Shown: positions 39,960 to 52,076, counted from the first letter of the stretch. The stretch: DNA of 64,000 nucleotides from Aphidius gifuensis (GCF_014905175.1 NC_057791.1:15318177-15382176); one strand, 5' to 3'. Numbers and translations are program-made. The notes: generated from the sequence alone by a model not told the origin.

Positions 39960-41457
39960 ATTTAAACTAATTTGAATTTATTTTTTTTATATTTCCGAAA
40001 TATATATTATTTTGGATAATTAATTATAAATTATAATTATAACTTTTATCACGTACAAGGAAAAAGATTAAAAATACTCATAACATATTTAAAACAAGTC
40101 GATAAAAAAAATAGATTTTTGCAGAAAATATAAAAAATATAAATTATTACTTGTTGTTATAAAATTTTACATGTAATTATTATTATTATTTTATAAAATA
40201 TAAATTTTTTAAAATAGTATTTTCATGATAATGAAGATATAACATGTGAAAAAAAAATGAATAAACGTAATATATCAATGAGCATTTAATTTCCTTTTTC
40301 GATAAAGTATAAGATTAGAACAAAAAGAAAATGTTTGAACTTCTGTTTCAATTTTGAATGTAGATATATTTATAATTCTATAGATCCCTCGTAGATTATG
40401 TATGATAAAGAAAATAAAAGTAAAAATAATAAAAATATAAGAAGGTAATAATACATGTATCTTCCTATTATAAAATGAATAGTTGTCATAGGGAATTGTA
40501 ATCGATAATTATATAAGAAAAAGATAGATGATACATGTAGGGGTAAGAAAAACGATTCTATTTTTTAAATCGCGATATTTTAGGTATATTTTTATAGTTA
40601 TTAGAAATATCCTTGTAAAAACAATATTCGATTAAAAAAATTTAACTACGATAATTTACTAATTTATTTAGAAATAATAATAATTTCAAATTTATCTAAG
40701 ATATGTTATAACAGTGATAAATTGTGTAATTTTATATTTATTGATGATATTTATGTTTAAAAAATTCAAAAAATATTTGAAAACATCCTTGTCATGAAAA
40801 CTGTAAGCAGTATAAAATTATATTCATGATTTTCGTTAAAGTATGGATAAATTTAATTCAGGATTATTGTCAGATTATCTTTTTTTTTTTAAAAAAAAAA
40901 AAAGAGAAATCCGCGCGTTTAAGGCAGATATCTCCTGGCATAGAACAAGTGCGTAGTTCACATGCTCTATGCTAGATTATATTTGCCCTAATCAACGGAA
41001 GCCAGAAAAAATTCTCTAAATTTTCAATATACTAGAAGCTTCATGAATACAGATACCAATAATGAACGTTGGTATTTGAACTCAAGACCACAAGCACTGT
41101 AGGCAGGGCTCTTGCCGACTTAACCATCAGCTGACTCGATGAACCGGGAATTAAAATTATAATTTAACGTATAATTATTATTGATTTGAAAAAAATTCAA
41201 CTTTAATTTGAATTATTTATTTTGTCATTCCATTTACTCTTGTAAAGAAAAACTATATGTTTTCCTTATTTTTCATTGAGAACAATTGATAAAACAACAC
41301 TCGACGCCTATCCTTTTTATGATCTTGAATAAGTTGCAATATGTATCAGGTACTCATTTCATTCTAGATTACGATTTTCGTAAAGTCGAGTAAATTATTT
41401 TTTAAAACAATCGTTTATTAATTATTTATTAAAATTCGAAAAATCATTCAATAGAAA
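39960..41457. repeat. segmental duplication unit 1 (flank of PNPO copy 2)
   Basis: AT-rich unit with landmarks that recur in the same order at about 45960-46800, 47840-49060 and 49800-50930: tagatccctcgtagattatg, gataaagaaaataaaa, a poly-T/poly-A junction, the SINE-like element, then cttttgtcattgcatttactcttgtaaagaa-type sequence and caacactcgacg. In units 1 and 4 it runs directly into a PNPO-like first exon. The part around 39970-40070 also recurs after the broken PNPO copy near 41795-41890. Confidence 0.75.
40895..41146 (-). repeat. tRNA-derived SINE-like element, copy 1
   Basis: Read on the minus strand, the head has an A-box-like tggttaagtcgg (near 41118-41125) and a B-box-like gagttcaaatacc (near 41071-41083), spaced as in a tRNA gene. 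It is followed by a body containing gcatagagcatgtgaactac and ends at an A/T-rich tail near 40880-40910. Four copies exist in the window, all in this orientation and inside a larger duplicated unit, so copy number may reflect segmental duplication, not retroposition. The head is too degenerate for a functional tRNA. Confidence 0.6.
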
Positions 41458-41769
41458 ATGTCAGGACTGAGTCATATCAATCTTAAATCGGATGATCCAT
41501 TTGATTTATTCTCTGATTGGTGTGAAGAAATTAAAAAATCCTCAATTGGATTAAAAACATTTGTTTGTTGTTTTTCAACTGTTTCAATGTGAATTAAATT
41601 AAATTTTTAGAACTAAACAATATTCAATGATAACTAACAATAATAATATAAATAAAAATTGTATTTTTTCAGAGATAATAAGTTTCGTTCGCGAAATGTA
41701 CTTGAAAAATGGGATAAAAATGGATTTCTGTTCACGACGGATAATCGTAGTGTTTTATCGAGAGAATAA
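41458..41769 (+). pseudogene. PNPO-like copy 2, truncated
   Basis: Exon 1 (41458-41588, starting MSGLSHINLKSDDPFDLFS) and exon 2 (from 41673) are recognisable and very close to copy 3 at 50935. Exon 2 has lost one Val codon (NV instead of NVV), carries Val for Arg in the SR motif (NRSVLSRE), and ends at an in-frame TAA (41767-41769) where copy 3 continues. Exons 3-5 are absent; the sequence after the break is AT-rich repeat shared with about 39970-40070. A dead fragment of the PNPO family. Confidence 0.85.
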
Positions 41770-42224
41770 AACAAGAATATTTAAACTATTTTACTTTATT
41801 TTTTTTATATTTCCGAAATATATATATTATTTTTGATAATTAATTATAAATTTTTAAGTGACTTTTATTTTACGTACATAAAAAAAAAAAAAGATGTGTG
41901 TTATTGTACGCACAGGAAAGTGAAACTTCTTCAGTAATTCTAATAAATAGTAATTGAAAGATCTCTCGTTGCATTAATATATTTTTGACTAGTTGTCTTT
42001 TTCGCTCTCATTCCGAGTGAACTATTATGTTCATTCAGTCATTAACAAATATGATAGAAATTTTCAAATTTATTGATTAGTTATAATATTAAGGTTCTAT
42101 GTAAATGAAATTCTAATTTAAAAACTTAACACAGAATATAATTTTATATAAATATTTATTTATTGAACCACTAGTCAGTTGAACACTTCTATTTCTATTT
42201 TATGTATACATTCATTCTGTTTTA

Positions 42225-43060
42225 TGTATATGGGGCATTCCAGGTCAAAACACCGAGAGTTCATCAGTGACCCTATACCGATTCATACAAAAATTTTTTT
42301 TTTAGGTGTATTTGGACGAAAAAACGGCCTTATTTTTTCAATTTTTTTCCGGCATTTTTACACCATAAAAATGATTTTTCCTACTATCGAGTATTTCTCA
42401 AATTAGACCAGGTTTAAAATTAAATTTTCCTATATTATCTCGAGGTAAAAACAAGTCACCCATAAAAATTTAGGGAATTGGCCGAGAATAATTACTAATT
42501 TTTATAACTGATTAAAAAAATTTTTACCAATTATAAAAATAGTCTAATTTTAAAATAATCTAATAATGGTTTTCTTGTAAGGAAAAAAAATAAAATAAAT
42601 GATATCTGGGCAAATTTTGGTTCTTTCCATATTTCGAGGGTAAAGCTTCCAAGAATTGAATTTTAAGCATCTCTTGATTTTCCTATCTTTCCATCCTTAA
42701 ATATAGGAAATAGAAAATTCATCAAGATATATTTATTTTATTTTATTCTCTACAAAGAAACCAATGTTTATTACTATTTTTAAATTCGTAAAAAATTACT
42801 TGTCAGTTATAAAGAATTTCAATTGATCTCGGCCCATTATCAAACATGGGTGACTTTATTTACCTCGAATGATATGGAAAAGTTTTTAGAATTTTAAACC
42901 TGAATCTATTTGTGTTTTTCGATATAGAAAAAGATTACATATAATGTAAAAATGGTGGAAAAATTGTGAAAAAGATCATTTATTCCCAAAATACCTCAAA
43001 ATTTCAAAAGTGAATCGGTAGGGGTCAGGCCGATGACTCGATGTGTTGAATACCCATATA
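42225..43060. mobile_element. large imperfect inverted-repeat (foldback) element
   Basis: Left and right halves are imperfect inverted copies. tatatgggg...ctataccgattcat at 42227-42278 matches the complement of gaatcggtaggggtcaggc...acccatata at 43012-43060. An inner pair matches too: tcgaggtaaa...agtcacccat near 42440-42463, and the complement of atgggtgactttatttacctcga near 42846-42868. No transposase ORF. The right end lies inside a J-domain-like reading frame. Confidence 0.75.
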
Positions 43061-43227
43061 TTCATGAAATAATGAGTTTTTTTCAGTTGCATCTTTTTCT
43101 TCAGGATTTTTGTCGGGATGATATCTTTTAATATTTTCCCGATATATTAACTTTAGATGACTTAAGCTTTCAATATTTTTGAATATTGAGTCAATTTCAG
43201 CCTCGTAATCTGACATGTTACAGCCTG
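43025..43227 (-). pseudogene. J-domain exon fragment truncated by foldback element
   Basis: A minus-strand ORF of 63 codons (ATG at 43214-43216) contains YRENIKRYHPDKNPEEKDA, the helix II, HPD loop and start of helix III of a DnaJ J domain. A good splice acceptor (atatttcag) lies just before gctgtaacatg, so the piece looks like a genomic exon. The last codons fall in the terminal repeat of the 42225-43060 element, and the frame then stops, so the exon is cut by the insertion. HPD is the Hsp70-activating tripeptide. The parent J protein is not identifiable. It might instead be a tiny expressed gene, but this is less likely. Confidence 0.5.
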
Positions 43228-43374
43228 AAATATATATAAAATCAATACAAATTATAATGGAAATAAATTTAATTTTAATTTAGTAGCTATCTCTTCAATA
43301 TTTGAATAAAAGACCTAGTAACATTTGTTAGGTCATGTGGCCAGCAATTACCTGTTGAAAATTAAGAAAAAATT

Positions 43375-44255
43375 TCAATACTCCGCTTAGGAGCCATTGT
43401 TATTTTCATTGCTTGAACATATTTTAACTTAGATTAATTAACGAAAACATTATTCATATTTAAAAGAAAGGCAATAGAGTTTTTCAAAGCTTTTTTTGGA
43501 GCCTTATAAACATTTTATTTCAACTCTATGATGACATTTTTTGGTCCGTTTTTTTTATTTTTTTTTCGGCGAGGCATAACTTTTGTTATAATCAAGATAG
43601 TGAATACGTATTAAGCTCAAATTATGCGCCTAAAAAATCTAGTATTGACGGCATTAAGGTTTTTCTATACTTCAATATAAGTTTCGAGAAAAAAGAAATT
43701 AAATATCAAATTTTTTTTTAATTTTATAGTTTTTTTTCTTTTTTTTTTCTCAAAATATTATAAACGGAAAAGAAATTTTTTTGCAAAGCGGGCGATAGAG
43801 TTTTTTTGAGACACAAAAATTAAGCCTAATACAGAAGTCTCTACTATGATTTTGCGTCGAATATTATTATTGCGCCGTTTTATAACTTGTAAAATTTTTG
43901 ACATGAAAAATAAATGTAATACTATTTCAAGTTACATAAATAATAATTTAAGAATGATGAAATATAAAACAGAAAAAGATCACGAATAAAACCTTTGGTG
44001 TCAATACTCTCTGATGGAAAAGTTTAGACACCACAAATTTTTAAGTAAGAAAAAAATTTTCAAATTTACATTTTTAGTTTTTGATCAAAAACTATTATCA
44101 ATAGAGCAAAAACGCGGGCGATAAAGTTTTAATAAGCTTCATTGACCTGAATCTCTCGGTTGTAGATTAGTTCGTAAGTTATGGGCGTTTTCTTTTTCGC
44201 CGATGTTCAAGATTTTGCGGCTGAGCCTATGGCTCCTAGCCTCCGTAAAAAAAAC
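43375..44255. mobile_element. possible MITE-like element with gene-free interior
   Basis: Near 43381 the sequence reads ctccgcttaggagccat; near 44226 it reads atggctcctagcctccg, which is the reverse complement with small differences. Inside are AT-rich, low-coding sequences with repeated phrases (gcgggcgatagag near 43789 and gcgggcgataaag near 44115). Borders and class are tentative. Confidence 0.4.
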
Positions 44256-44579
44256 AAAACGAACTATTTGATATTAAAATTTAATGTCAAATAATGATCG
44301 ATTTTTTAACATCTCTTTTTATGAGCGATTAACCACAAACACATGATGGTGCTTCATCGTCGCCACCACCACCACCATGTATTTGTTTATTATGATTTAT
44401 GCTGTTTATATATGATCAATATTGTTCAAAGTATTGTTTGATTTCCCTCGGTACATCATTTTATTAAATTATTTACTCCTGTTGTTGTTGTTTCATTGAA
44501 TGATTCAATATTTAATCATCATTCCATTTTTTGTCCTTAACAAATTCATTCAAGATCTTAAATTTATTTCGATCATGGC

Positions 44580-45700
44580 AAGCACAAACTTGAATAACCA
44601 CTATCTTGTATTATTTGATTATTGAACAGATTTATTTCAATACTCATTATTTGATTTAAAATATTAATACAACTACCAGTACAAGTCTCATGAAAATTAC
44701 CAGACATTGGTATAGCACTGGTCCTATTTTTAAAATTTTACTGATTTAGGATTACCAGTACATTTATCAGATGTTTTGATAATATTTCAGTGTCATTAAT
44801 GTCTCTTGAAATCCTATACAATCTAAATTACCATCTTTGCTTTCTTTACGTTCATTGGTACCACATTTTATTCACATATTATTTGTGTTGTTCGGTATTG
44901 TGATTATGATGTTGCTGTCGTATTATGTCAAACACTTGAATAACCACTATCTTGGGTTTTATTTGTTTATTTGACAAATTCATTTTTCATCACTATTATT
45001 TGATTAAAAATATTATTATTACAACCACCAGTACAAGTCTCATGAAAATTACCAGACATTGGTATAAGATCTAGTCGTATTTTAAATTTTACTGATTTAG
45101 GATTACCAGGTACATTTATTACATGTTTCTAATAATATTTCAATGTCATTAATTGTCTCTTGAAATCCTATACAATCTAAAATACGATCTTCACTATCTT
45201 TACGGTCACGTAGTACCAAATTTTATCCACATATTATTTATTGTTGTTTGGTATTGTGATTATGATGTTCCTGTCGTATTATGTCAAGCACTTGAATAAC
45301 CACTATCTTGTGTATTAATTGTTTATTTAACAGATTTATTTTAGATACTTATTATTTGTTTAAAATATTATTATAACCACCATTACAAGTCTTATCAAAA
45401 TTATCAGACATTGGTATAGCACCTCATCGTATTTTAATTTTTACTGATTTAGGATTACCAGTACATTTGTCACATTTTTCTGCTAATATTTCAATGTCAT
45501 TAATTGTTTCTTGAAATCCTATACAATCTAAAATACCATCTTAACTATCTTTACGTTCACGTGGTACCACATTTCATCCACATATTATTTATTGTTGTTT
45601 GGTATTGTGATTATGATGTTGCTGTCGTATTATGTCAAGCACTTGAATAACTATTATCTTGTGTATTATTTGTTTATTTAACAGATTAATTTTAAAATCT
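44580..45700 (-). pseudogene. tandem array of a decayed cysteine-rich coding exon
   Basis: A unit of about 350 bp is repeated in tandem, three nearly full copies plus an end, marked by cacttgaataaccactatctt near 44588, 44931, 45290 and 45644. On the minus strand all three encode the same peptide: a K-C-G-T start, then LDCIGFQETINDIEI, a C-x-x-C (KCDKCTG, NKCT), GNPKSVK, IPMSGNFHETC and GGC. Each copy is broken differently: by an extra base in copies 1 and 2 and by in-frame stops in copy 3. The six cysteines are at matching places. This looks like a tandemly duplicated small secreted-protein exon that has died. I do not recognise the family. Confidence 0.5.
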
Positions 45701-45954
45701 CATTATTTGATCAAAAATAACATAATAAATTATATATTGTATATAATAAAAGTTTTAACCTTAATATTCACCTTTGTCTTTTGAATCTTTCATGAAACTA
45801 AAATTTTAAAGAAATTTTTTTGTATCGTTGTCAAGGGAATAAATAAATAAAACAAGATGAAAAATAATTTAAAATTACTTACCTTCATACCGTTACTTTC
45901 GTTGCATCCATCTTTTGTTTTTTTTTTTTTACTGCCCATTCTAAAGAAGTTTCA

Positions 45955-46805
45955 CTTCAAAAATCATAAAAAATACTGAAAACTTGTTGAAAACAAGTCG
46001 ATAAAAATATTAATTTTTCTAAAAATATAAAAAAATCTAAATTATTATCTGTTGATATAAAATTTTGTGGATAATTATTATTATTATTTTATAAAATATA
46101 AATTGTTTTAAATAGTATTTTCATGATAATGAAGATAATAAAGATAATATGTGAAAATAAAAATAAATAAACGTAATATCAATGAGCATTTAATTATCTT
46201 TTCTGATAAAATATAAGATTAGAACAAAAAGAAAATGTTTAAACTTCTGGTTCAAGTTTGATTGTACATATATCTAATTTTATAGATCCCTCGTAGATTA
46301 TGTATATGATAAAGGAAATAAAATTAAAAATAATAAAAATTAGAAGGACAAGATTAGTGTTACATTATCTTTTTTTCAAAACAAAAAAAAAGAGGTATCC
46401 GCGGTGTTTAAGGCAGATATTTCCTGGCGTAGAACAAGTGCGTAGTTCACATGTTCTATGCTAGATTATATTGGCCCTAAACACGTATTTATCGTGCAAG
46501 AAAAGGAAAATTCTTATGCAAGACACCTAACTTCATAATTTCAATATGGTATTTGAACTCAAGACCACAAGCACTGTAGGCAGGGCTCTTGCCGACTTAA
46601 CAATCAGCTTACTCGATAAACTATGAAAAATAATTATATTCTATTATTGATTTAAAAAAAATTCAACTTTAATTTAAATTATTCATTTTGTCATTGCATT
46701 TACTCTTGTAAAGAAAAAATATATGTTTTTCTTATTTTTCATTGAGAACAATTGATAAAACAACACTCGACGTCTATCCGACCTTCGTAATAGTCGAAAG
46801 AAAAT
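45955..46805. repeat. segmental duplication unit 2
   Basis: Repeats the landmark order of unit 1 (39960-41457), including the SINE-like element, up to caacactcgacgtctatccg. No PNPO exon follows; the sequence changes to a gtcgaaagaaaatttgggtcaag block that resembles the Toll upstream regions for a few dozen bases. Confidence 0.7.
46372..46616 (-). repeat. tRNA-derived SINE-like element, copy 2
   Basis: Same head and body as the copy at 40895-41146. The B-box region (46548-46566) is identical to copy 1; the A-box region has t for c at one position (aacaatcag). Confidence 0.6.
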
Positions 46806-47478
46806 TTGGGTCAAGTAACATAATACTATAGTATTTTGTGAGAGGCGTGCTCTTGATATCCCAAACTATTTAATACATTACTAAACTAATGAAAATACCG
46901 AAAAAATAATTAATTTTTTTATCTAATTGTTCATAAAATGAATAATAGAATGACTATTTTTTTTTTGTGCCTAATATCTTTGTTAGATAAATTCGTCAGG
47001 ATACTAATTCTTTGATTAACAGCAGTCAAGACTCAAGAAGACTAAAAATTTTAAATACATATATTGCTGTTATTATATACCAATGAATCTTTTTTTTTTT
47101 TTAATGAGCATATCATGCAAATGAAAATTTATGAAATTAGATAATTTATCTGTTATCGTATTAAATTTAGGATTTTCTTTAACTATAATATTAAATTAAT
47201 GTTTTTTTATTTCTTTTTTATTTTCTATTTATTTCCTAAAAACTAGCTAGCGCATCAGTCAAGTCACATGACTCACTTGATTGATGTGGTGGGAATCATT
47301 AAAATATGATGATAATTATTTTACTCGTAACATCAATTTTCTATCACAACTTATCAAAAATAAAAGAATCTTGTAATAGCTTCCTTTTAAAACTCTTGAT
47401 GTTGTCCAAAGTAATTTTTCATATTAATAATAATGCATAACAGCATAAGCACATAAATAAATGAATAAATTTTGATAA

Positions 47479-47670
47479 TCACCAGGTGATATGACTTGTT
47501 TTTCTCATAATAATCTTGTTGATGTTATATATTACCTGGCAATCATTTATTTATACAGCAAATATCAATACATCTCAATCCAAGAATGTTAAGTAAATGT
47601 TCGCGCTGTTCATAAAATACCTATTGATGTTGTACATTTTTATAAACAAGATTCAAAACGTTATCACTTT
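47479..47670 (+). pseudogene. Mcm4-derived exon fragment, copy 1
   Basis: Matches the fragment at 52342-52545 within a longer duplicated block (about 47260-47710 and 52140-52555). Broken frames give NNLVD and then pieces corresponding to the MCM4 segment just upstream of its ATPase domain, more clearly read in copy 2. A frameshift in the region equivalent to NPRMSNV destroys the frame. Dead fragment; assignment rests on copy 2. Confidence 0.6.
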
Positions 47671-47839
47671 TTTAAATATTATTATTAATAATTATAATGT
47701 TTTATTTTTTTATATTAATAACAGTTTATAAATCAAAAGTATATAGTAAAATAAATAATATATATATTTAATTTAATTATATATATTTTTTAAGAAATTT
47801 TAAACTTTTTATAACGTACATGAAAAAGAAAAAGATAAA

Positions 47840-49060
47840 AAAAAATCATAAAAAATACTTAAAACTTGTTGAAAACAAGTCAATAAAAATATTAATTTTT
47901 CTAAAAATATAAAAAAATCTAAATTATTGTTTTTTGATATAAAATTTTGTAGATAATTATTATTATTTTATAGAATATTTTATTTAATATAGTATTTCCA
48001 TGATAATGAAGATAACATGTAAAAATAAAAATAAATAAACCTAATATCAATGAACATTTAATTTTCTTTACTGATAAAATATAAGATTAAAACAAAAAAG
48101 AAAACGTTCTAGTTCAAGTTTCATTGTACATATATGTATTTATAATTTTATAGATCTCTCGTAGATTATGTATGATAAAGAAAATAAAAGTAAAAATAAT
48201 AAAAATGAGAAAGACAGTTTTCATTAAAGTTATTGAGTTTTTAGCTGCGTAGTTCTAGTCTATAGATATATTCTCCTATTATAAAATGAACAGTGGTCAT
48301 AGAAAATTGTAGTCGATAATTATGAGAAAAAGATAGATAAAACATGTGTGAATGAGAAAGACGAACCCATTTTTTAAATCGCAATCTTTTAGGTATTTTT
48401 TTGTAGTTATTAGAAATATCCTGGTCTTAATATCCTTGTATAAAAAAAATATTTGGTTTGGAGTAAAAAAAATTTTCATTAGGATAATTTACTAATTGAT
48501 TTTTAAATTAACTAATTTCAAATTTATCTAAGATATACAATATGTGTAATTTCATATTTATTGATAATAATTTAGTTTAAAAAATTCAAAAAATATTTGA
48601 AAACAGCCTCGTCATAAAAACTTTTAGCAGTATAAAATTATATTATGAATAAATAAATTTAATTATTATAAATTGAATTCAGGATTAGTGTTACATTATC
48701 TTTTTTTCAAAAAAAAAAAAAAAACGGTACCCGTGGGTGTTTAAGGCAGATATCTCCTGGCATAGAACAAGTGCGTAGTTCACAAGCTCTATGCTAGATT
48801 ATATTTGCACTCAACACCAGAATTATAGTTACGCTTAATAACGTCCAGAAATTTTAAGGTGGTATTCGAACTCAAGACCCCAAGCACTAAAGGCAGGGCT
48901 CTTGCCGACTTAACCATCAGCCCACTCGATAAACTGCTTAAAAAAATTATACCATATTATTGATTTGAAAAAAATTCAACTTTAATTTTGATTATTCATC
49001 ATGTCATTGCATTTACTCTTGTAAAGAAAAGATATATTGCTTTTCTTATTTTTCATTCTA
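47840..49060. repeat. segmental duplication unit 3
   Basis: Third occurrence of the unit (landmarks gaaaacaagtcaataaaaat, tagatctctcgtagattatg, SINE-like element at 48702-48930, cattgcatttactcttgtaaag). It is followed by a partial restart of the same sequence at about 49075 (gagtgagaaagacgatccc), so the array is internally shuffled. Confidence 0.7.
48702..48930 (-). repeat. tRNA-derived SINE-like element, copy 3
   Basis: Same element as at 40895-41146, with a B-box region (gagttcgaatacc on the minus strand) closer to the tRNA consensus than copies 1 and 2. Confidence 0.6.
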
Positions 49061-49799
49061 AACAATTGATAACACGTGAGTGAGAAAGACGATCCCATTT
49101 TTTATATCGCGATATTTTAAGTATTTTTTTTTTGTAGTTATTAGAAATATCATGGTCTTAATACCCTTGTAAAAACGATCCTAAAAACAATTCTAAAAAT
49201 GAGAATAAAGCCTCTCTCAAAACTAATGAAAATACCTAAAAAATCATTTATTTTTTTTCATCTGATTATTCATTGAATAAATAATATAATAACTATTTTT
49301 TTTTTGTGCCTAATATCTTTGTGAGATAAATTCGTAAGAATACTCATTCTTTGATTAACAGCATTCAATACTCAAGAAGACTTAAAATTTTAAATACATT
49401 GCTGTCATTGTAATGTTAATTATATACCAATGTGATGAATCTTTTTTTTAATGAGAACGTTATGCAAATGAAATTTTATCAAATTAGATAATTCATTTGT
49501 TTTATATTAAATTTGGGATTTTCTTCAACATACAAATAAAATAAATAAATATGTGACAAAATTTTAATACTTATATATATAGGTATACATCTCGCGCTGG
49601 AAAAAAATGACTTGAGACTTTACCGAGTCTCTTGATTAAAAAAATTATATTAAAATAATATTTACGGACACACCTTTTAACTTGATGATCGGACACTAAG
49701 TGAATTAATATTTTTTTATTTCCTGAAAACTATCCAGCGCATCAATCAAGATTCAAGTCACAGGCTCACTGATTGATGTGGTGGGAATGATTGAAATAT

Positions 49800-50934
49800 G
49801 ATGATATACGTATACGTAGATTATGTATGATAAAGAAAATAAAAGTAATAATAGCTATATTATAAAAAAGAACAGTTGTCATAGAAAATTTTAATTGATA
49901 ATTATGAGAAAGGGATAGATAAAACATGTGTGAGTGAGAAAGACGATCCCATTTTTAAACCACGATATTTTAGGTATTTTCTTTTTGTAGTATTATTAGA
50001 AATATCCTGGTCTTAATATTCTTGTACAAACAATATTCTATTGGAGTAAGAAAAATTTTCACTACGATAATTTACTAATTTATTTTTTATAACTAAATTC
50101 AAATTTATCTAAGATATATACCTATAGAATATTTTATAACAAAAATATATTTAATAAATTGTGTAATTTCATATTTATTGATGATAATTTAGTTTGAAAA
50201 ATTCGAAAATTATTTAAAAGCAGCCTCGTCATGAGAACTTTTAGCAGTATAAAATTATACTATGAATAAATTTAATTCAGGATTAGTGTTACATTATCTT
50301 TTTTTTCAAAAAAAATAAAAAAAGGTGTTACCCACGGTGTTTAAGGCAGATATCTCCTAGTATAGAACAAGTGCGTAGTTCACATGCTCTATGCTAGATT
50401 ATATTTGCCCTCAACACCAGAAGCATGTCTATGCTTTACATTAGATTATTGGAATTCAAATAAAATTCTATTTATAACATTCTAGATGGAATTCGAACTC
50501 AAGACCACAAGCACTGTAGGCAGGGCTCTTGCCGACTTGACCATCAGCTCACTCGATGAAATATCAGAAATAATTATACTTTATTATTGATTTGAAAAAA
50601 ATTCAATTTTAATTTGAATTATTCATTATGTCATTGCATTTACTCTTGTAAAGAAAAAGTATATGTTTTCCTTATTTTTCATTGAGAACAATTGATAAAA
50701 CAACACTCGACGTCTATCCGACCTTCGTAATAGTCAAAAGAAAATAAGAATTAACTGATAGGAGAATGTGGGCATATGGCATGACTGTATTTTTATGATC
50801 TTGAATAAGTTGTAACATGTATCAGGTACTTAGTTAATTCTAGATTGCGTTTGTCGTGAAATTCAAGTAAATTATTTTTTAAAACAATTGTTTATAAATT
50901 ATTTATTAAAATTCGAAAAATCATTCAATAGAAA
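49800..50934. repeat. segmental duplication unit 4 (flank of PNPO copy 3)
   Basis: Fourth occurrence of the unit, running into the first exon of PNPO copy 3 exactly as unit 1 runs into copy 2. The last about 200 bp (tttttatgatcttgaataagttg onward) match 41318-41457 closely. Confidence 0.75.
50302..50557 (-). repeat. tRNA-derived SINE-like element, copy 4
   Basis: Same element; the minus-strand head has gatggtcaagtcggcaag (A box) and gagttcgaattcc (B box), the best-preserved promoter boxes of the four. Confidence 0.6.
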
Positions 50935-51930
50935 ATGTCAGGACTGAGTCATATCAATTTTAAATCGTATGATCCATTTGATTTATTCTCGAATTGGTTT
51001 GAAGAAATTAAAAAATCTTCGATTGGATTAAAAACATTTGTCTGTTGTTTTTCAACTGTTTCAATGTACATTAAATTAAATTTTTAGAACTAAACAATAT
51101 TCAATGATAACTAACAATAATAATATAAATAAAAATTGTATTTTTTCAGCGATAATAAGCCACGTTCGCGAAATGTTGTACTTGAAAAATGGGATAAGAA
51201 TGGATTTTTGTTTACGTCGGATAATCGTAGTCGTTTAGCAAAAGAAATTGTAAGTTTTAACAATTAAAATTTTTATATTTCTATAGTGATAATTAACAAC
51301 TAAAAATTGAAAAAAAATTTAATGAATTTTTTATTAATACTCAGGCAAATAATAACTCAGCATCAATTTGCATTTTTTGGAAATATAAAAACGAAATGGG
51401 AGAAACTATTTTACGCCAGGTAAATTACAAAAAAAAATTATTTCATTTGTACGCTGTTTTAAAAATTTTAACGATTGCTATATGACACATAACTTACAAC
51501 TTAGTTATTTTATTTTTTTTTTCTTTGTTTAATATTTTCAATGTAGATAAGAATTGAAGGACACGTTGAGGAGCTTGCTCGAAATGAGGTGGAAAAAATT
51601 TACGAGGCCAAACCATTGTACGCTAAAATTCGTTCTCATTTGTGTCACCAAGATGCTGTTGTCGATTGGAATCAAATGAAAAAACAACATGATGAGTTAT
51701 TGAAAAAAGTTGAAGCCAAGGAAATATCTTTGGCGATTCCAGATCATTTGTATTATTTTTATTTTACTATATATCAAACCCTTTATTGTGTATATAAATA
51801 AATATTCATTTGTATTATTTACAGTGTTGGATACAAAGTTGTGCCAACATGGATGGAATTTTATGACTCAAAAGTTTCATTCATTGCTGATCGACTTGAA
51901 TTTATAAAAAATATTAATGATGATACCTGA
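50935..51930 (+). CDS. PNPO-like flavoprotein, copy 3 (early stop)
   Basis: Five exons: 50935-51065, 51150-51249, 51345-51419, 51547-51749, 51825-51930; splice sites and phases as in copy 1; 204 aa. Exons 4 and 5 and the intron between them are almost identical to copy 1, while exons 1-3 resemble the broken copy 2. In copy 1 the ending is DDTW followed by KNQRLAA; here the Trp codon is TGA (51928-51930), so the last residues including the RLAx terminus are lost although the bases remain. The FIADR change at the family substrate site is shared. It may be a slightly shortened functional gene or an early-stage pseudogene. Confidence 0.72.
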
Positions 51931-52076
51931 AAAAATCAGAGACTTGCTGCATAAAAAAACATGAATTTTATTGGCATCCTATATTAATATTAATAATAAT
52001 AATTGTTGAATATAAAACCATATTATAATATACAAAAAACATTATTCTCACAGAAAGTAAAATAAAAGCAATGATT

